From the NCBI GenBank assembly GCA_029783825.1, contig JAREIK010002637.1:1005514-1069513 (forward strand): a DNA stretch of 64,000 bases, in the 5' to 3' direction. Positions 60,470-64,000 of the stretch are shown in pieces. A program made the translations under genes and the position numbers. The notes below the pieces were generated by a model. It ran no database searches, was not told the DNA's origin, and saw nothing but the letters and a program-made list of their open reading frames with translations. The first letter of the stretch is position 1, and every line of letters starts with the position of its first letter. The DNA comes from Sapria himalayana. Lineage: Eukaryota; Streptophyta; Magnoliopsida; Malpighiales; Rafflesiaceae.

Positions 60470-61139
60470 TACTACAAGAAAAATCGCAGGTGGCTGGGGA
60501 AAATTCCCTAGCTAAATGGGGGTTTTCTATCGATAAATGAAATATAACGATAGATTAACGATGAAAACTTTCTCAATCTAAAGTGCTTGTCGCTAAAAAT
60601 TAACGAGGGAAAGACTTCCTAGCTAAAAAATTTTAGTGACAGAAAATTCTCTAGCTAAAATAATGATTTCTCTAGTTAAATTAGCAAGAGAAAAATTCCT
60701 AGCTATTTTCAAAAATTTATTTTTTTTTCAAAAAATTTAATTAGATAATTTAATATTTTATATTAAATTGAATAAAAACAGAAACTATACATGATAATTT
60801 ATAATTAATAAAAAATAAAATCATTTAATAAATTACGCTGATATAATATTTTACATAATTAAAACAAAAACATAACAAAATTTTAAAATCTTATTCATCA
60901 ATGTATCTATCGACAATGCATAAAGTATAATATATCCATGCATTGACGTTGCTTTCTCTCCGTCAGCTCCTTCAATCACCATCTTTCTGCTGTGACGAAG
61001 CTGTCCGAGTCGCGGTGCATCATGTCTAGTAAAAAATCCTTTCACTTATACAAGCTTCGTATAGGGAGGGAACAATGCAGTATCATATCTGTATAAAATT
61101 TTAACCAGTCAATAAAATTAAAATAAATAAATAAAAAAA

Positions 61140-61380
61140 GTATGTTTTGATAAATATATTATACTACAGTATATATGTACATATATATTGCAGTGTATAT
61201 GTACATATATATTAGCATTTCACTAGTTACATATATTACTGCAGTATATGTACATATAAACTATAGTATTATATATGTACATATAATGAGTATATATATA
61301 TGTTTATATAGAGTATATATGTATGCATATACCGAGTATATACATATGTATATACAGAGTATATAAGCACGTATATACCA
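61140..61380. repeat. TATATGTACATATA-type palindromic repeats (first cluster)
   Basis: Repeated ATATATGTACATATA and ATACCGAGTATATAC words. A second cluster with the same words lies at 61985-62085. Each word is nearly self-complementary. Confidence 0.75.
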
Positions 61381-61461
61381 CATTTGTTGTTGTTCCTGCT
61401 GCTGATAATAAAAGTGGGGGCTAGCAATGATACTCGACTAATGAACTTCTCTGCCAACCAC

Positions 61462-61864
61462 TCATTTTAAATTTGAGCTAGTTTTTGAAGAGAGGTGAGC
61501 TACTTCTCCCAAAATAGGACCCAATATTCCTCTTGGCACTCGCAACCTGTAAAAATCGGGTAATGTTATATTTTTCCTTCTGATTGAATACAGTATTGTG
61601 AAATCTAATAAAATTACATGAAACTACATGAGCATCATCATCACCATCATCATAAAGACCTATTACAATTAGAATCAATCATTGCAGAACCTGCAGCAAG
61701 AAAACTTATTTTCTCATACATACACTTTGTATCATGTGATAATTGCATATCTAAATAATTACTAAGAGATTAAAGACCAACCTCCGTTTGCCTGGCTGGC
61801 CTAGACCAGAAATATCTTCATGCCACAGTTTTGGGGAATGTCTAATATCCATGATTTTTATGAC
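61462..61864 (-). CDS. two spliceable exons, C-terminal end of an unidentified protein
   Basis: Exon 61864-61782 (after TGCAG) reads VIKIMDIRHSPKLWHEDISG then LGQPGKRR, ending GGAG|GTTGGT. After an intron of 235 bp ending TTTACAG, exon 61546-61462 completes the split codon and continues LRVPRGILGPILGEVAHLSS then KTSSNLK and a TGA stop (61464-61462). The phases match exactly and both pieces lack stops. I do not recognise the family. Its place inside the second CACTA element suggests a transposon-encoded protein, but a host gene or captured fragment is possible. Confidence 0.42.
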
Positions 61865-61984
61865 CTGCATCGGTAAGTAATGCACGATAATGACTAGACC
61901 AACCTGAGCAATTATATATTCAAATGTGTGTTTGTGTGTGTAAATGGGTGTGTATGTATGACAATATATACATGTCTACAAATA

Positions 61985-62085
61985 AATATATGCACCCACT
62001 TATGTATATACTCGGTATATACGTACTTATATACTATAGTATATAAATACGTATATACCGAGTATACACGTATGTATATACTGCA
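61985..62085. repeat. GTATATACCGAGTATA-type repeats (second cluster)
   Basis: ACTCGGTATATACG and CGTATATACCGAGTATAC occur in inverted order, sharing words with 61300-61375. Confidence 0.75.
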
Positions 62086-62089
62086 TCGG

Positions 62090-63419
62090 TAATAGCCTCA
62101 GATGACGCACACATGTACTTTCATGCAAATACATATCATCAAAGACAATAGAAGGAAATAATCTAGTGCTTAAAAAACACATATAGGTCTCTCAGGTATT
62201 GTCAGCATCTTCTAGTTCTATGTTCTTTGGTACTCCACGCAAATAAAGAACATTGTTACACCTGCACATAGATAATTACATATTATATTTACAAACCAAT
62301 AAAGAACACAATATAATATCACTGATAAATTGATATACTAGCGCATGCAACACCAACTGCCATTTGCTAGAAATTTCACACAGCGAGATAATCATGAGCT
62401 TATTTTTAAATTATCAAATCAAGATTACTCCAAGATTTCCAGTGAACTTCCCATAAAATTATTCTTTTATGTTGTCCAGCTTCACGCATCAATCCATGGT
62501 TAATAATAAGATAGTTAGAAAGTGTCAAACCAAAGAAAAATGGAAGTTGAAATAACAACATGATGCATGGTATTGAAATTTCCCACACCTATAGGTTCAT
62601 TTAGGAATCATAATGTCTATTAACATTTCAACAGTTTAATTCCACCAATGACCGATAAAAAGCAGTTAGATTTGAACTGCAACAATGATGATCTACACAA
62701 AATAAGAGTGTCATGAACAAACCTGCATTTGCGTGGGACTAAAATTTTTTCATTCATCTCACAGCTTCAGAAGCTAAGGTACTGTTCCCAGCACCAAGAG
62801 TATCAGCCAAGCCTTTTACATATCTATAAAAGGCTAAAACTCTACCCAAAATATTCAGACACACACAAACATATTCACAGATATATAAAAACATTAATTA
62901 TAGACATGAACCAACACAAATATAAGTTGATAGTCATACAACTTCAACAAATATCTAAAAGATGTCCAGAAATGATGTTTAGAGAGAAAGAGAGTACAAA
63001 AAAAAATGTTTCAGGAATAATGAAGATAATAGAAGCTCAGCATCCTTCTGATCCAGCTAAATTCAGAAAATATGGGACCCATGCATTGGAAGGACCATGT
63101 CAAAGTTTGAATGCTTTGAATCTGATTTTTTAGTGCTTCTCACATCAGATTTCCTGCAAGTTAATCGGAAAAGCAAATAACAAAACCAGATTAAAAAAAA
63201 TTGAAACCTCCAAAAAAATTTCATAATATTTTGCTACACATAGACAAAAACCAAAAATAGTTCAGAAATAATTCTGATATGAAATCATCCTCATAATCAG
63301 TTGGTGATTTTGTGCTAGCCTCTCCTGCAAGGTTTCGCAGTTGGATCTCGGACTGCTATCTGTCATGCCAATGCCGCTAACTGTGACTCCATATAGGACA
63401 TCTACTATTGCATTACATT
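62090..63419. other. second CACTA interior, unassigned
   Basis: No confident exon. On the minus strand 62262-62200 (CNNVLYLRGVPKNIELEDAD) follows a GTGCAG acceptor and is open. On the plus strand 63000-63130 is open (KIIEAQHPSDPAKFRKYGTH). Neither is recognised. Confidence 0.3.
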
Positions 63420-63640
63420 TTTAATTTCTTTCATCTCATCATTCATTTCTTTAATTTCTTACATTTCTTCCTTTAAATGAGTAATCTGCTCATCATACTC
63501 TTCCTTCATTTCATACATTTCTTTCTTCAAATTAGTAATTTGCTCATCATTCACTTCTTTCATTTCATGCATTTTTTCATTCAAATAAGATATCTACTCA
63601 TCCTTCTATTTCATTTCAGTCTCCATAACTTCAAAATATT
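63420..63640 (-). pseudogene. coiled-coil protein segment with 54-bp repeats
   Basis: On the minus strand an 18-residue unit recurs: NDEQITNLKKEMYEMKEE, YDEQITHLKEEM, and a more decayed copy with stops before them. Heptad-like spacing of Leu, Ile and Met predicts a coiled coil. Second genes of En/Spm elements (Tnp1/Ptta type) often end in such a coiled coil, which fits the CACTA context (inference). In-frame stops make it a pseudogene. Confidence 0.5.
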
Positions 63641-64000
63641 CATTTGTTTCTATTCTTATTGTTCGACCACCTCATCCACCATTGCTATGATAGATGAATT
63701 AGAAGCACGATTGCTACAACAAAAATGTCACTCCCTTCGAGCCGATGTTGTACACTCGCTACTTCTTATGACCTCCTATGGTCTCCAAATAGATATGATC
63801 ATAGTCAATTGGTTGAAGATCTATAGAACCCTCAACTTGTTGAGAAGTAGCTGTCACACATTCCTCCATAAGTTCCTAAGATAAAACAGAAAAAAATGCT
63901 ATTCTAGATATACATAAAATAAATTAAATATTTTGCATTCCAAATAACTTTAAAAATGTACTATAGTATTATAAAATTTTATTAATATAACAGATTCTTT
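63641..64000. other. second CACTA interior to window end
   Basis: The minus strand near 63700-63650 reads NSSIIAMVDEVVEQ and may extend the coiled-coil frame upstream. Nothing else recognised. Confidence 0.3.

Larger units (their letters stand above)
60470..64000 (-). mobile_element. second CACTA element, left end in window
   Basis: Starts (T)ACTACAAGAAAAATCGCAGG, a CACTACAAGAAAA end with a decayed first base. It is followed by subterminal CTAGCTAAA, TTCCCTAGCTAA and AACGAGGGAAA words (60500-60700), as in many plant CACTA families. Exon-like segments on the minus strand (63640-63420, 61864-61782, 61546-61462) are probably its genes. The other end lies beyond the window. Confidence 0.6.

Overview
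The window is nuclear DNA from a flowering plant. It is strongly AT-rich, and almost every recognisable piece is a decayed transposable element of a plant type: hAT, CACTA, Copia, Gypsy and LINE. The only host gene I can support has plant exon-intron structure and encodes a single-CRM-domain RNA-binding protein. I cannot name the species. The long intron and old, layered repeats fit a lineage that keeps large introns, such as a palm, an orchid or an early-diverging angiosperm, but that is inference.

The host gene lies on the minus strand. Exon 1 (CDS 52682-52755), exon 2 (52174-52459) and exon 3 (25194-25599) join in frame through GT-AG introns of 222 bp and 26,574 bp. The protein starts with an Arg/His-rich, presequence-like N-terminus, then a basic linker, then a CRM domain. 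It matches the plant single-CRM family typified by Arabidopsis At3g25440. No stop or further exon was found to the left, so the gene probably runs off the window through another very long intron.

Layout. 1-5833: 3' part of a family-A hAT (ends TAGAGGTGTCAA), interrupted by a complete but dead family-B hAT (621-4573), plus small deletion derivatives. 5834-11520: Copia reverse-transcriptase relics holding a solo LTR (6283-6841) and a two-level hAT nest (7531-11112, with the inner transposase-bearing element at 8076-11106). 11521-13930: LINE and Copia pieces. 15068-20653: a degenerate Copia on the minus strand with both LTRs, PBS and PPT, split by a hAT MITE that itself carries a solo LTR. 21657-22322: a TIR element. 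22330-23520: a Copia RT/RNase H relic.

Intron 2 (25600-52173): hAT remnants; a 3.45-kb hAT inserted inside the transposase of a related hAT (28810-33650); a compositionally different stretch (33690-42700) studded with hAT MITEs; a dead Ty3/Gypsy element (44109-48300) with a young hAT MITE; and a 34-bp minisatellite (49866-50220).

Upstream of the gene: a 5.6-kb CACTA element (53869-59443) with an intact TSD, a Tnp2-type N-terminal exon, gene-like exons of unknown source and a GC-rich hAT MITE. Then come a Copia RT/RNase H relic (59444-60469) and the left part of a second CACTA (60470 to the window end) with exon-like segments on the minus strand.

The elements mostly record successive insertions, which can be ordered from target-site duplications. 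All transposase and polyprotein reading frames I could follow are interrupted.
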